Assembly (NCBI GenBank): GCA_008694505.1
Contig: VZDJ01006028.1
Coordinates: 2,199,438 to 2,263,437 of the forward strand
DNA from: Cyanoderma ruficeps
Taxonomy: Eukaryota; Chordata; Aves; Passeriformes; Timaliidae
Length of the DNA stretch: 64,000 bases
Direction: 5' to 3'
Shown here one piece after another: positions 12,311 to 25,055 of this stretch. Each line of letters begins with the position of its first letter. Within the stretch, counting starts at the first letter, position 1. The translations under genes and the position numbers were made by a program. The notes beneath the pieces are model-generated. The model did no database searches and had not been told where the DNA came from. It was given only the letters and a program-made list of their open reading frames with translations.

Positions 12311-12496
12311 CTACTGACAACCTGGGGATGAGACTGAGAGCTGGCAGCTAATTCAGAACATTTTTCTTGAAATGGAATATGTCTTCATGCTCATTTGTGA
12401 TGACATGTGCAAGGAACACCAGAGAACCGACTGGGTTCAGTAAAGACTTCCTGATCAAACCTCTACAGTTTTATTGAGTGCAGCACCAGCAACCTG

Positions 12497-12641
12497 AGTG
12501 TTCAAGGCCAGCTTGGACAGGGTTTTGAGAAACCTGGTCTAGAGGAACGCATTCCTGCCCATGGCACGGGGCTTGGAACTAGATGGTCTAGAATTCAGAG
12601 GTCTCTTCCAAACCATTCTACAATTCTGTCATTCTATGATT
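12497..12641 (+). mobile_element. CR1 LINE 3' tail fragment
   Basis: About 145 bp of forward CR1 tail: GTTCAAGGCCAGCTTGGACA, then CCTGGTCTAGAGGAA, GGAACTAGATGGTCT and the closing TTCTGTCATTCTATGATT. It is a strongly 5'-truncated insertion with no coding part left. Confidence 0.92.
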
Positions 12642-14956
12642 CAAGTGTATTTATTCTCTTTACTATTAGACTTTAAAATATTTCTTACATATATTTTTTC
12701 TGATATACACAATGTGTTTGTACAAGTGGAATATTTCCAGAATTGGACCCTACACAAACCTAAATATTTGCAAGATAATAAAATAATTGTTTATCAACGA
12801 ATAGGATAAAAAATATTTATTGTGAAACATAAAGATTTCATTATTGCTCCATATCTATTTTATATTTATTCACAGTTTCCACTATAGTTGTTTCGGCCAT
12901 TTGATATTATTTTAGGAATGAAAAGTAGATTCATAGATGTGTTAGGCAGAGCCCATTGTAAATTATTCCATATTTGCCACATCTAGCAAAATCTTCATGA
13001 AGTGCAGAGCAGATATGTATGGCTTAAAATTTTAGCAGAAAGAAGGATAGTTTTTATTCCCTTACTGTTCCATTTTCAGACTTCATTAAAAATTTGAACT
13101 CCGTATGATAAGATCTCAGTTGTCTGAATGAAGTCCTAGCTTAACAGATTTCAATGTTTTATATTTAAATACTGATCATTGAATATTTCCAAGCACCGAA
13201 TAGCAATTGCTTTTAGTTATAACCTACATTTTTGCTTTGTTTATCTTTAAAATTTGTGTCCTGATTCTGACAAAAGACATAATTTATACCAAACTTGAAA
13301 CAATATAGTGTCCTAGCAGGAAAATTGTTTTTCCATTTTATTCTTTTTCCATCTGCTTGTAATTTTAAACACTATTGTTTCTGTCAGATTATGTTTTGTA
13401 CTTAAACCTCATTGAGTTTCTAACAAAGTTTTCATATATTTGCATATCTGAAATTGCTTTTAAAAACACAGCCATTAAATTGAAATGGATGACTCATAAG
13501 AATGAGTAAAAATTAGTAATTTTAAGTTGCTTTTGTTATATCGTGGCATCGGGTATCTGAAGGATATTAGTAATTCAAGAATTAGTGTGTCAATTACTTC
13601 CTTTGTAATCAAAACTGGAAAAAAACTACCAAGAACACTAATATTGATAGTAGAGAGAGGAGGGGATTTGGTAATCTTTTCATGCTCTCTTGTCCTGCCT
13701 ACCAGACCTCATCTCTCTTATCAGCAGGCCACGCATTCACAGAGATTTACTTTCAGTAGAAGTATTTTTAGTGGCCAAATTGCAAGTTCCCAGGGAAAGA
13801 AATATGGATGGCAAAGCCATGAAGGGAGAGTTTCTGAGCGCAAGATAAATAATATCTTCTAAAGCATTGTCCATCTACATGAGCACTAGATAGCAGATAC
13901 TGGAAGATTTAATACAATCCTTATCACCTGAACATTAGAAAGAGATTTTAAATTACTTGTTCATCTGTTAGCCTCTTCCTAAAAGAAACCACCTAACTGC
14001 ATTACCAAAATACACTATTTTTATCAAAAGTTTAATTGTGTGTGGTATTCAGGACCAATAGGGCTGGTTCAATAAGTGGGTAGGGTTTAAAAGCATTTCA
14101 GACTATTATCAGAAAAAACTGGGATTAGAATGTGATAAGGTTTATTTTTACAACTGGAATTAGAATACAGGCCTTCTTTATAACTGCCTCATTATTATTA
14201 GTGTGAACTAAGTTTGGACTGGGAGTTAATATTTTTTGAACTTCAGAATAGTCAGGAAACCAGATGTGTCATTTTCTGGAGACATGAAATTATAGCCTTT
14301 TGGCTTCTTATCTACAAGATTTTTGAAGCGATACAAAATGAAAACTATGATTAAATACATCAATTAAAAACTTTTGGAAAATGGTCTTCAATATTTAATA
14401 TCAGCTACTAAAAATTAGAGATCATTTTGATTTTTATATTTTTGTATCTTAAGTATCCCATGTGTAAACTCTCACTTGTTTGAATACACTGCAGTCATCA
14501 CCAAGAGCCAAGGGCTTACAAAAAAATAAGATATCTATTTTCATGGAATGGTTTGAATACCAGCACATTGTTTTGAACAGAGATGGTAAACCAAATTATT
14601 TTAATAATCTCTTATAAATTAGGTGCTTTAAATTTTGTACAATAAGTTAAAAATTAAATACTGCATCCAGAAGCATTTCATAGTGCAGTTGCAGAAGTTA
14701 CAACACATGTTGCACAAGTTTTGATCACTAAAGGAAAATTGGGAGCTAAGTAGCACTAGTTAAAGGCAAACAAAGATCATACATCCAACATATGTAAACA
14801 TTCTATATTTGATGAAAATACAGAAGTCTAAATGGAAGATCCTTCCCATATAAGAAGAGAAACCAAGGGTAATCAGAGAGACTAGGTGCCACAGTCATGT
14901 TTCCCCTTGTTTAGGATGCTCTGCCTGTTCAGTGCTGCTGTTTCTCCTCAGTAAAG
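12642..14956. other. AT-rich stretch without recognisable gene
   Basis: I see no gene or named repeat. A 111-codon forward frame (13527-13862) resembles nothing I know and lacks splice-site or codon-bias support. Confidence 0.6.
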
Positions 14957-15018
14957 CTTTCTTCTTGGTAGAGAAGGGAGCTTCCTCCTCTTCCTTTCTT
15001 CTTGGTATAGAAGGGAGT
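14957..15018. repeat. 37-bp tandem duplication
   Basis: CTTTCTTCTTGGTAGAGAAG at 14957 is repeated at 14994 as CTTTCTTCTTGGTATAGAAG, followed by GGAG in both. There are two copies, one clear mismatch in the shared core, and a pyrimidine-rich filler between them. Confidence 0.85.
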
Positions 15019-15236
15019 ACTAGTTTTAGATTTGCAATTCACTGTGTTTTGCTGTTGCAGACCTTCAATCATAGCGAGTAACCTTTGTTACATTTTTGCT
15101 TTGAGCAACTTAAAATTTTAGGGAATGCTCTATGTGTATGTGGGCTTTTCACGCTCCATTCTTCCTGTACAAGTTGACTGATAGTACAGGACTGAGCAAA
15201 AGTAAACCTGCGCACCACACCAGCACCACCATGCAA

Positions 15237-15290
15237 CCATCAACGTGATCCTGGGACAGACTAAGATCAACATGATCCTGGTCCAGTTTC
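15237..15290. repeat. Short direct repeat
   Basis: ATCAACGTGATCCTGG (about 15239) and ATCAACATGATCCTGG (about 15266) form a direct repeat just outside the 3' end of the neighbouring reverse LTR. It may belong to that element or predate it. Confidence 0.6.
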
Positions 15291-15302
15291 AGAAACAGAT
15301 GG

Positions 15303-15840
15303 TGTGATGAAGTTTTGGATTTTCCTCATGAAACTGAAAGGAGAAGTGAGATTGTTTGGGGATTGAAGAGATGGGGTCCCCAAGGCTTGCATCATGAAGC
15401 TGATTTTATTGAACACACTGCTGGTTTATATATCTTTCAAGCATAACAACAATATCTATGTCTCTCAGTAACATTGCTTCACTATGGGCCAGTACAAACT
15501 TGTACAGTCCTGTACTGTCTTGCATACCTACATACACCCTGATTTCTTCCTCCTTCAAGGTCTTGCCTCAACTTGCCAGGGCTTCTGGCCCTCTAGTACA
15601 TCTACTTCTGTAATGAGATCAGCAGTACTTTGAGTCCTGCTTCTAAGCTGTATTCTCACAGAGATACAGACACCATACAAAAACACCAAATCCAGGAGAC
15701 ACCAATGTCTTGGAAATTGCTTGCCTCCCAAATGAATAGACTTATTTCCCAGTACTGTCCTCAAATATAAAATTAGTGAGATTTAACACTTCCTGTTCTC
15801 ATCATGTGCTATTGCTTCTGTGTGGATCCTGCCTAACACA
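15303..15840 (-). mobile_element. Solo LTR, reverse strand, family not named
   Basis: About 538 bp with retroviral LTR features on the reverse strand: it starts TGTGTTAGGC (15840), has a TATA box TATATAAA (complement of 15425-15432), a polyadenylation signal AATAAA (complement of 15405-15410) and ends ACTTCATCACA at 15303. The spacing from TATA to AATAAA to the end is LTR-like. I could not find matching target duplications next to either end, so the limits may be off by some tens of bases. No internal viral sequence is attached on either side. The 69-codon reverse frame at 15555-15764 lies within it and is not a gene. Confidence 0.65.
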
Positions 15841-17846
15841 CAAAAGTGCAAAGCCGGTGATGTGGTTATTTACATTTCTAGCTAAAGCTTTCAGACAGCT
15901 CTTTCATTGAAGGCACTATGACAATGTCTTCCCCTCAAAGTGTGTGTCTGACTCGAGGTGAGGTCACAGAGATATCAACAGGGTGCAAAGAGGTCATACC
16001 ATCAAATTAGTATTATCACTTCTTATGTGGCAGTCAGAAAACACAGAAAGTGGGAGGATAAAATAAGGTCAATGCATAATCTCTTGGTTTTTATATTTCT
16101 TATTCATTGCCTTCCTTAACAGGACAAATCAGGTGTCTATCAGTCTGAATTAATGATCCTTAAGCCCATTATGAAATCTTTCATTTCATATTAGGGTTGG
16201 GTAAAAATACAAAATAAGAGGATTTTTGTTATTTAATTCTGTAAACCAAATCAGCTACAAAACTAATTTCAGAAGTTGTATAATAGCAATTAATAAATGT
16301 CTTTGGTGTTCTAACAGCTATTTAAGCAACTCATCTGGAATTCTGCTAGGCAAGGTTTTTCTGCATAAAACTTTGCAAGGAAGCAAGAATTTGCTATGAA
16401 GCTGTCTAAGAAAAAGGGTTTTAGTCACACAGTCTTGCTTTCTGGATTTTAAATATTTCCGCAGTATTTAGCATTTCTCAAACAGTTTTATGATGCAATA
16501 TAAATATTGAAGACAGCTCTTTCTAGACAAGTTTTAAATATTAATCACTTTTTTTTTTCCTCAGCTTCCGAGTACTCCTTAGGCTTAGTGACTTAGTGTT
16601 TATTTTGATCTTTCAGTGTTTGAAAAATAGGCCTTATATACCAAATGTACCAGTCATGCTATTTTCATCAGAATTGTAGATAAATTAATATTGGGTGGTC
16701 ATGCCTCTGATAGCGAGGCAAGGAAGTAACTTTTTTTATTCTTCATGCTGAATGTCAGGTTACGGAATAATGTGTATGCCTGCAGATTTAAACAACCTCT
16801 TGAAATGGAAAATCTTGTGGCAGCAAAAAATATGTATCATTAAATATTACTTTTATTATAAAACTATGTTTTTCTTGTCCTGAAACAATTTTGAGCTGTA
16901 AAGCACCCTTATTTTGCCCCCAAGCATTTTTACAGTCAACAAAGTTACAGTAAAAATCAAGTACTTCATCTGCCTGAAACATCAAACCCCATTTATTTCC
17001 CTCCCAAGAGAAGAATTAACTACAAAAGGTTAAATAAAAATGTTATTCCTCTGCCCTCAAGCAAGTTTATATCTCATTTGGGACATTCTTTCCATTGATA
17101 TGTGAATGTCTTCATGTGTATGACAATGTGTGACAATCCCCTGCATGTGTATAGCTCTAAATAAATACTCTATAAAGTCTCCTCCCCCAGAATCACATAG
17201 CTGGGAAGTATTCCTCAGGCTAATGGTAGGTAATTTCAGCTAAGAAATAAAATTTTATCAGGTGTTAAGACATGCCAGAATTATTCTGATCACTGGAATT
17301 TCTAAGTATCTAGGTGTCACCATGAAAAAGGGAAATTTGGGGTCTGAAAAAAGGATAGTTTGAAGGTGGGTTGTCAGAGTGGAACATGGTTAACCACATC
17401 TGTACACTCTTGGCAGACTCCTCACCTGTAGACATCTAAAAGGCCAAACAGTCCATTTAGTCAGTCATTCAGCTGAAATCTTTTGACAGTCTACTGTGCA
17501 CTTTTGTAAATCTCTCATTCTGTAGAGATCTTCTACAGCAATCACTACAGCAATCCACAAACATTCATTAGTAAAATTTATTTTAAACCTTGGATTAGTG
17601 AAAACTAATTAAATATAAAATTCAGCTTATCACAGTTTTCAATATTTCTGGTAGGTTTTGACTGGCTATGTTTTGGTATGCATTTGGAATTTTTATAAGT
17701 CTGAACATACCTAGAAATTGCTAATTTTTCCCTTAGTCCTTCCTATGTGTTCTATTCAAGCGAAGTGATAGGAAAAAACCCAAACCTGAAAATACATAAA
17801 ATTTTGTCTCACAGTTATTTGGAACACAGTGACCAAGCGTATGAGT
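15841..17846. other. AT-rich stretch without recognisable gene
   Basis: No gene, RNA or named repeat seen between the two solo LTRs. Confidence 0.6.
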
Positions 17847-18732
17847 GCAGGTGTTGGGGGTTAAATTTGTTTTTTTTTTTTACTTATAGAATTTTTTCCC
17901 ATAAATTGCTAGGAAGCTAACTACTGGGTACTTACAGGTGCTTAAGCAGAAAAAAGGGGCCAAAGGAGAGAAGTTGTAGCACCTGGCTACACTTCTTTGG
18001 GTCTCTGGGAGTTTCTTTCAGAAGGGGAAGGTACCGTGAGCTTTGGGGGCATGAAAAGGATGGGGCTGGGGACAACTGCTCTCTCTTGCTCTCAGCATTG
18101 GAAGGGGGACAACCAAGGTGTTGCTTACTGTCACCACCAAGTCTGGTCCTAGGAAATCTATCACCATCTGCTCGTGTGCCCAGGAATTCTGAGTTTGCCT
18201 CCTCCTGCCCGCTTCTTCAGCACTGCACTTCTCGCTACTCTGTAGCCCACACCCCCTGCCTGCCAAGACCTTCTGCGTCTTCAGCCACAGCTCCAGAGTT
18301 CCTGATCCACCCCTTCCATCCCTTCCCGTCTGGGCCAAGCCACCATTACCTCGTGCATTCTGAGCCCACCCCATAGCGCCCCCTGCAGCCATGTGGGAAT
18401 CAGTGCACCTATCCTACCGTCCGGGAGCCTGCCAGCGCCCCTGCTGGCTGTGACCGGAACTGCACCGAGGGGGAACGTGGCGGTGGTCAGGGGAAGCTGT
18501 TACTGGGTTCCTGGTTCTCCTTTATTGTTAATGCTGTAGTTGTTGCTGTTTGTTTTGCCTTGTTATACATACTAGTAAAGAATTGCTATTCCTATCCCCA
18601 TATGTTTGCCTGAGAGCCCCCTTAATTTTCAAAATTGTAATAATTTGGAGGGAAGAGATTTGAATTCTCCATTCTGAGGGAGGCCCTGCCCTCCCTAGCA
18701 GACACCTGTCTTTTGAAAACCAAGACAACAGG
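17847..18732 (+). mobile_element. Solo LTR, ERVL-type, GC-rich core
   Basis: Forward LTR of about 876 bp (17852-18727). It starts TGTTGGGGGTTAAATTTG and ends GAAAACCAAGACA. Flanks GCAGG (17847-17851) and ACAGG (18728-18732) differ by one base, consistent with an aged 5-bp target duplication. The middle (about 18000-18500) is the most GC-rich part of the first half of the window, with several CpGs around 18415-18490. Toward the end TAGTAAAGAATTG holds a variant polyadenylation signal (AGTAAA), then CCTGAGAGCCCCCTTAATTT. The overall pattern matches an LTR family I know from songbird genomes. Open frames on both strands in the core (18018-18392 reverse, 18086-18376 forward) reflect base composition. 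Confidence 0.8.
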
Positions 18733-19597
18733 ATAGATATTCTCTGAGAAAAATTACCATCCATGATGGGAAAGTATTTTTAGTTTCGGGCAGAATTTTT
18801 TATGCTAGTCCACCTAGATTCAATGTCTTCTTCTGTGTGCTAAATTAATATTCAGGCTAATCCTAAGGTAATGTAGGACCAAAGACTAATGTATTAAGAA
18901 ATACAAATAAACATAATCAGCAAAAAAGTTTGTATAATGCTATGTCTAATGCTTCATATTTACCAATGTCTAGAGCATATTTGACCAATCCCTTAGCCTA
19001 AAGTCTATCTGATAAGAAAAAAAGAAGCCATTCACAGAACAAGAGAATTAGGAATCCTGACAGCAATGCTTTTAAAGTACTACTAAGGATATGTCTCTTC
19101 CTTAGATGCCACACTTCATAAAAGTATGGCCCATCATCTTAACATTTCTTTCTTCCCTCTAAAACTGCCTTTTCTAGTATCACAGAAAACTGATATTGCA
19201 CAAGTTGAAAGTTCATCCTTAGATTATGCTTCTGAAGAATATTCTGCAAACTTTCTTAAAAAGTGCTTAGAATAAGGGCATACAAAGTGCCAATACTTTT
19301 GAAGGCATAATCCAATTAATTAACTAGAGCATGAGAACTCTTCTTTTTTATACACAGTGTACAAGTCAAGTTGCAACGTCTAACAAAGTTGTTCATCTGT
19401 GCTAATTCAGCAAGTCTTGTGATAAAGATTATCGTAGGCTGCAGAGCTGGAACAGCAATTAAAGTAGAAATCTGAAAATTAAATTTGCACTAAGTTACAT
19501 TTAGTTTTTTGATAGCAATTGATATATCATTGTCAATGGTGATAGTCAGCCGACTAATAATTAGCCAAGAGAAACAAAAATATAAAGCCATAGGGAC

Positions 19598-19700
19598 TTT
19601 TTTTGTTACTTGGTTTTTTTGGTGGTTTTTTTGGGTTTGGAGACATTTCTTTTTTTTGGGGTCTGTTGTTTGGTTTGGTTTGTTTTTTTGTTTGTGCACT
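19598..19700. repeat. G/T-rich low-complexity run
   Basis: T runs alternate with GG and GGG blocks (TTTTTTTGGTGG, TTTGGGTTTGG, GGTTTGGTTTG) for about 100 bases. It generates spurious open frames on both strands. Confidence 0.8.
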
Positions 19701-22148
19701 CCATTTCAGAGTGTAACTCACTTTGGAGAACTGCCAGCATTGCAAACTTGATAGGAGAAGAGGGTTTATTTCTTTTTTTTTTTAATTTGTCCCCCCCCAA
19801 AATACCCAAAAAACTCTGGAGATCCCTCACTGCAAACTTTTGACATATTATTAGTAGCATAAAATTTCTTCCTTGGAAAGTAAATTCTTCTTGCAACTCT
19901 GGTGTCAAAGGTGAAGGGAATGATTTCTTTAGAGTAAATGATGTCAGCAGTATGACTAGTGAATTTTCCCCCTAAAACCCAGAGTCGTGATGTAATTAAA
20001 ACTTTTCATTTTTTTATACTATATACAAAGTAATTCTTTTACATTAATAACAAAATATGAAAAAATTCTTTAATGTAATATCTTTGCTCTACCTCTGAGA
20101 GTTTGTCCATAGGAGCCTTTTAAAAGGCACTTTAAAGATTTGGTTTTTTTTCAGGTTTCATTTGATTTATTTTTAAAACTGTCTTAGCATTTCTTTTTTG
20201 ATAGCCTTGCATATTTTTCTTTCTCAGGCACAGCAAAGACAGAGAAGGAAAGGCGAGTGATGCTAAGGAACATCAGCTCTTTTACTGTTGTTTTTTTTTG
20301 TTTNTTTTGAGTTATAGCCCTGCAGTCAGCAGTTATGTTCTATAACTGTCATGTAAAAGTAATATCACACAACCATATGAATACCTTGGTTTGATAATGG
20401 TGCTGGTAAAATCATGAAAGATGCTTTGTTTCAGGTATCTATGGGACTTTGACAAAGTTTCATCTGTATGTTTATATTACTATTTTGAAGAATATGCTAC
20501 TAAAATTAGAAGTCATCCATTGCAATTTTGACCTTTATCAGAGACGTTAAGGAAGAAAATTTGTCACTAGTTATGATACTGACTTTCCTATGGTTTTATA
20601 CTGTACTTCTTTTGACCACTTCAGTACTGGTAACCTTATTTCCTGGGAGTGTCAGGGAAGTTGTAAATTAGTCATAGAAATAATAAACCTCTCCTTTCTA
20701 AAAATTCAGGAGATGATTTCCTTTAGAGGAAATTAGACAATGAGTATTGTCTGCTTTTGATCCAGTGGAAAATCAATATAAACATTGGTTCTGCTACAGT
20801 CTGTTGCTAGAGTTCTCCCAGAACTCTATGCAGAGTGACTGCGTGCCATAGAGTTCACAGTTCTTCAGGTTTTATTTTTATTTTTACTATTGACTCCACT
20901 CTGACAGCTAGACTACTTCTGTAAGAGGATGTTAGCCTTTTTAATACTGTACATTCATATTTCAACAATATGAGGTGATATTAGTGGTGTTTGGGACTAA
21001 ACCTAATTTAGAAGGATTTGCACTTCAATTTCTGTTTTTCAAATACTTACAATAACTTTGTTATCCATGACCTAGCCTTCATTATTAGGTGTCTGATGTC
21101 TTATAATCTTCTTACACTCACCATGCATATTTTGTTATAAGTGATAAAGCACTTCTATCAAAGTAATCCATATCTGAATATTAAATAGAACATCTCTTGA
21201 GGTTTTGCTTCTTATCTCAGAATGAATTAATGACTTTTATGACCATTTTCTTTAAAGAAACAGGTGTACATTAGCATCTTTATACTATCTGCCAATAGAC
21301 ATTTAGAAGACTGAGACAGAAATGTGGAGAGCAGAGAAATTAACTTAAATATCAAGGAATAAAATTTAAAATGTATATTATTACAGCATGACATGTTTTC
21401 CTCATAGAGGCTCAATGAGATTTCAAAGTGAAAGAAGGGGCAAATCTTATTTTCTGATGCAGTAGAAAGGAAAATCCAGAACACAGACCAAAATCTAAAT
21501 TAGTCTGGTATTTGCTTTAGTTCAAGTCAGGGTTTCCTAGGCATCAGGATGTTGCCTAATCACCCTCTGAGCAAATGCAAGAATAAATCTCTTTAGTGTC
21601 ATTTTCTACCATTTCATACAGAGATGAACAGTTTTCTATATGAGAGAGAAAAAATTATTGATTTTGATTTTGAACATGGCGGTGGGGAAACTTTTAGGCC
21701 TTGATGGAAATGACTTAGTAGAAGAACACGGTAATGCACTTGTGCAACCTACCATACAAAAATACTTCCCATGTATTTTCATGTTTTCAAACTGCAAAAA
21801 TACAAACCGCCATATATGACAGCTACTGAGAAATGAGATAAAAGCCAGGGTAAAACCAGGCACCAAATAACTCAGTAAATTTTGTTTTAGGAGAAGGTGT
21901 GTGATCAGAAAAAAGATTATAAAGTATGAACTTTGGAATTGCACCCTGTTGATCTTTTTTCAAATAAAAGTAGTAAGCAGTACAAAATCACTCTCCCTGG
22001 AAGTGTTCCTAAAAATTAGATCAAAATAAAACAGGAGAGTTAATACACACTTCCTGTGCCATATTAAACTGAATTGATGCTGTTTTGGGAGAAGCAAAAG
22101 AATTATTCTTGTGATATTATTTGTTACTAAACCGTACTTTTACATACT

Positions 22149-22192
22149 TATATATATATATATAAAATAAATATATACATACATATACACAC
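22149..22192. repeat. TA-rich microsatellite
   Basis: (TA)n followed by ATACATACATATACACAC. A simple repeat with no other feature. Confidence 0.9.
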
Positions 22193-24714
22193 AAAAAGAA
22201 AATTGTTATTACAGCGTAAGTAAAATTTATGTTAAGAGTTTGTAATTACAGCAGCTAATACTGCAAAATATGCCTAAGATTTAACAAATGTGATGCAGGC
22301 TTTTTCAAGAGTTTTTTGTACTAATTGGTTACACCCTTTCTGTTATTTGCTATGTCTAATTACAAGGGTGGTAGAGGAAGAAGAGTAAAGGTCAGTTATG
22401 TCTCAGATCCTGTATTTGTTGTTTCTCAGGAGAATGTAGCTTCTGAAGAAGCCAGAACCTCTTTTAATGACTACTGAATCATTACTGAGTTAATTAATTT
22501 TGGAAGAAAGCAAAAGTCTCTGAACAAGTACCAGAAAGAAGAAAACATATAATTTATCACAATAGACCTTTCCAGTCTCTATTTCACAACTAGTAGATCT
22601 TTGCAAATTACATTCATTTCCAGTAAATTAATTCAGACTGGCCCAGAGCTGAAGCTATGGCAGTCATTATTTTGATACGTTTTGTCCATAGGTGAGTAAT
22701 CAGGAGTTTCTGGGAGAATCAGGGCAGTTTTGTCTCCTCTTAGGCTGACATTTAACCATTTATCAATGACTCTAACAAGGAAAGAAAAAGTAAAAACACC
22801 AAAACATTGTAACTAGACATGACATCTTCTTCCACTCATGCAAGCTCCTGAAAGGGGTAGCTTAATCATCCTGGACTGTAATGGAGACCCATCAGGATTA
22901 GGCAAATGAGTAAAATAAAACACATTTAAGCAATACTGAGCAAATAAATATTTTCAAGTATATGTGTTTTGCTATAAAATGGTGCAGTAGCTGAAACGAA
23001 GCCGTGTGGTTTCAGAACATCCCACAGTCACATATATTACTTTGTACTTTGGAGGTCCAGATTCACAGAGAACTTATGGAATAAAGTGCTTAAAATCAGT
23101 AAATATGTCCCAAAGGAGTTATTTATTATCATAATTTAATAGAATGTAACATTTTGACAATGACTGGCAACCTTGATGTCTATATCACACTCATTTCTAG
23201 AAAAGACACCACAGACTTCCATACCAGAAATATATTTATTCCTTAGTTTTGAGTTACTTCCTTTATCTCACTCATGTGAGATATATATATCTGATCAGGT
23301 GTATTATTTTTTAAATATGCAGCTAAGTACAGCAAGGAAGGAAAAACACCACCTCATCTGTGAAAATCAACAGGAAATGCTGTGAGGTACTCCTATCCCC
23401 AAAAAAATAACTTGTCTTCATATGAGCTGAATGAGATGAAAGTGTAGGTTTCCAATTTTTGACAGAAAATAGACCTGTTTTTAGCACAAAATCACAAATT
23501 TAGTATTAGAACTTCACATGCTTATAAATTCTGTATTTTGCTGTGTACAACATCTTGCTTTCTTGGAATAGATATGGGGCTCTGCTGAGGGCAGAGGTGA
23601 GCAGCAAAGATGAGTACAGCATGTGAAAAGTAGTTTTTGTTTCAATTTTGAAAACTGAAATTTTTATAATTCCTCATTAGCTCATTAGAGATTTATAACT
23701 GTTCAATTGGACCACAATACTATCAAAATACTGGCTTGCTTATCCCTACAGTAATTTCATGGGGTACAGTTATGCAAGTGATGAATTTTCTGTACTGTAC
23801 TAGAGATAGGTGGCTGTATTATTATAAGGTTCTGACCTACTTCTCCACTGTATCAGAAGGGTTTATTTAGTACTTAAAATTACAGAAATGAAGCAAGTAG
23901 TCAGAAATTATGCTGATGGATATTTCCTCCATATCAAAACTGTAGGTCATCCCTTTGTTAGTCATGTTTATTGTCTTCAGGTATAGCTGTAATCACAGAT
24001 GCTATCAGTTTGTCTGTCCAGGCTGAAATGACTGGACTGATGTTTTCCCCTTGTAGGTAGAGAAAATGTTGCAAACATTTATCGTGCATCTGGTGAATTA
24101 TTCTGCAGTTCTTAATTGGACTTAACATACTTAGCCTGAGACTACAGCTACAAGCAAACCACAGAAAAATGTCATTAATTTATGGTAAGTCTTTCACAGT
24201 GTCAGGGTCATGGAATAGGTAGAACAGTTTTTACTTCCTTGTGATCTCATAGGGGTGCATTTTGCAGTTGCTTGAAATGCTAACCCAGACTTCTGATTGT
24301 AGAATCTTTTTTAATAAACATGCATGGACAACCTGCATGGTGACATATCAGTCTGACATGATGCTTTCCTCAAGGGTATTTAAAACACTGTGTACTGAAG
24401 GGGACTTTTAATAGCTTCTTTGAAAATTAGTAATGATCTGTCAAAGTGTAGCCAGAAAACAGCAAATCATCAAAACATTATGGTGTCAGCTTAGCCTCCT
24501 TTTTGTCTGGAGGTTGGAACAGACCCTCACAGTCCTCTACTTCCCACTTAGATCTGTAGAGCTAATGGATGTCCTGTACATTCTCTGTACACTGGAGCCT
24601 TTTTGTGATTGGATTTTTTAATTACAGTTGATAATTAATCCATCATCTAGTAAAAGTAGAAGTGTTAGCTGGGTTAACAGATTTTCAGACCTACATGGGG
24701 AAAAAAAATTCATA

Positions 24715-25055
24715 GTCTGGCTAACAAGATAACACACACAATTTCTTTGTCTTGATGGCCTGTAGTTGCACTTCAAGATTTCTTCCTTAAAGAATGTTCA
24801 GCCTTCCTGGACCCCTTTGTTTTCAAGGGCTGCTTTACAAGGGACTTTCTGAATCAGTGTCCAGGACAGAACAAAGTCTGCCCTCTGGAAATCCAAGGTA
24901 GAGGTTTTATCAACAGTCCTCCTAACTTCACCAAATATTGCAAATTCTCTCATATCGTGGTCACTGTGCCCAAGAAGACCTCTGATCACATCTCCCACCT
25001 GCTCTTCTCTGTTTGTAAACAGCAGATCTAGTGGGGCTTCAGCCCTGAAATGCTC
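24715..25055 (-). mobile_element. CR1 LINE fragment, endonuclease end of ORF2
   Basis: Reverse-strand translation from 25055 shows a LDLLFTNREEQVGDV block, then GLLGHSDHDM, FGEVRR, TLDFQRADF and the end motif ENKGVQEG followed by a stop. This is the C-terminal endonuclease region of CR1 ORF2. The frame from about 25055 to 24798 is almost intact; after the stop, a TFFKEEILK block continues the CR1 pattern to about 24715. It covers the same ORF2 section as the reverse CR1 fragment at 4700-5410 but is better kept. Confidence 0.85.

Larger units (their letters stand above)
18733..24714. other. Six kilobases without recognisable gene or large repeat
   Basis: AT-rich DNA. Contents: a G/T-rich low-complexity run at 19598-19700, a poly-T tract ending in a C8 run at about 19770-19798, one unresolved base at 20304 inside a T run, and a (TA)n/(ATAC)n microsatellite at 22149-22192. 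No exon, CR1 or LTR was recognised. Confidence 0.6.

Noticed and set aside
18018..18392. 124-codon reverse frame in a GC-rich block
   Set aside because: Within the ERVL-type LTR at 17852-18727, with an equally open frame on the other strand.
19490..19908. Several overlapping frames on both strands with Lys/Pro- or Phe/Trp-rich products
   Set aside because: They come from the G/T-rich low-complexity run at 19598-19700.
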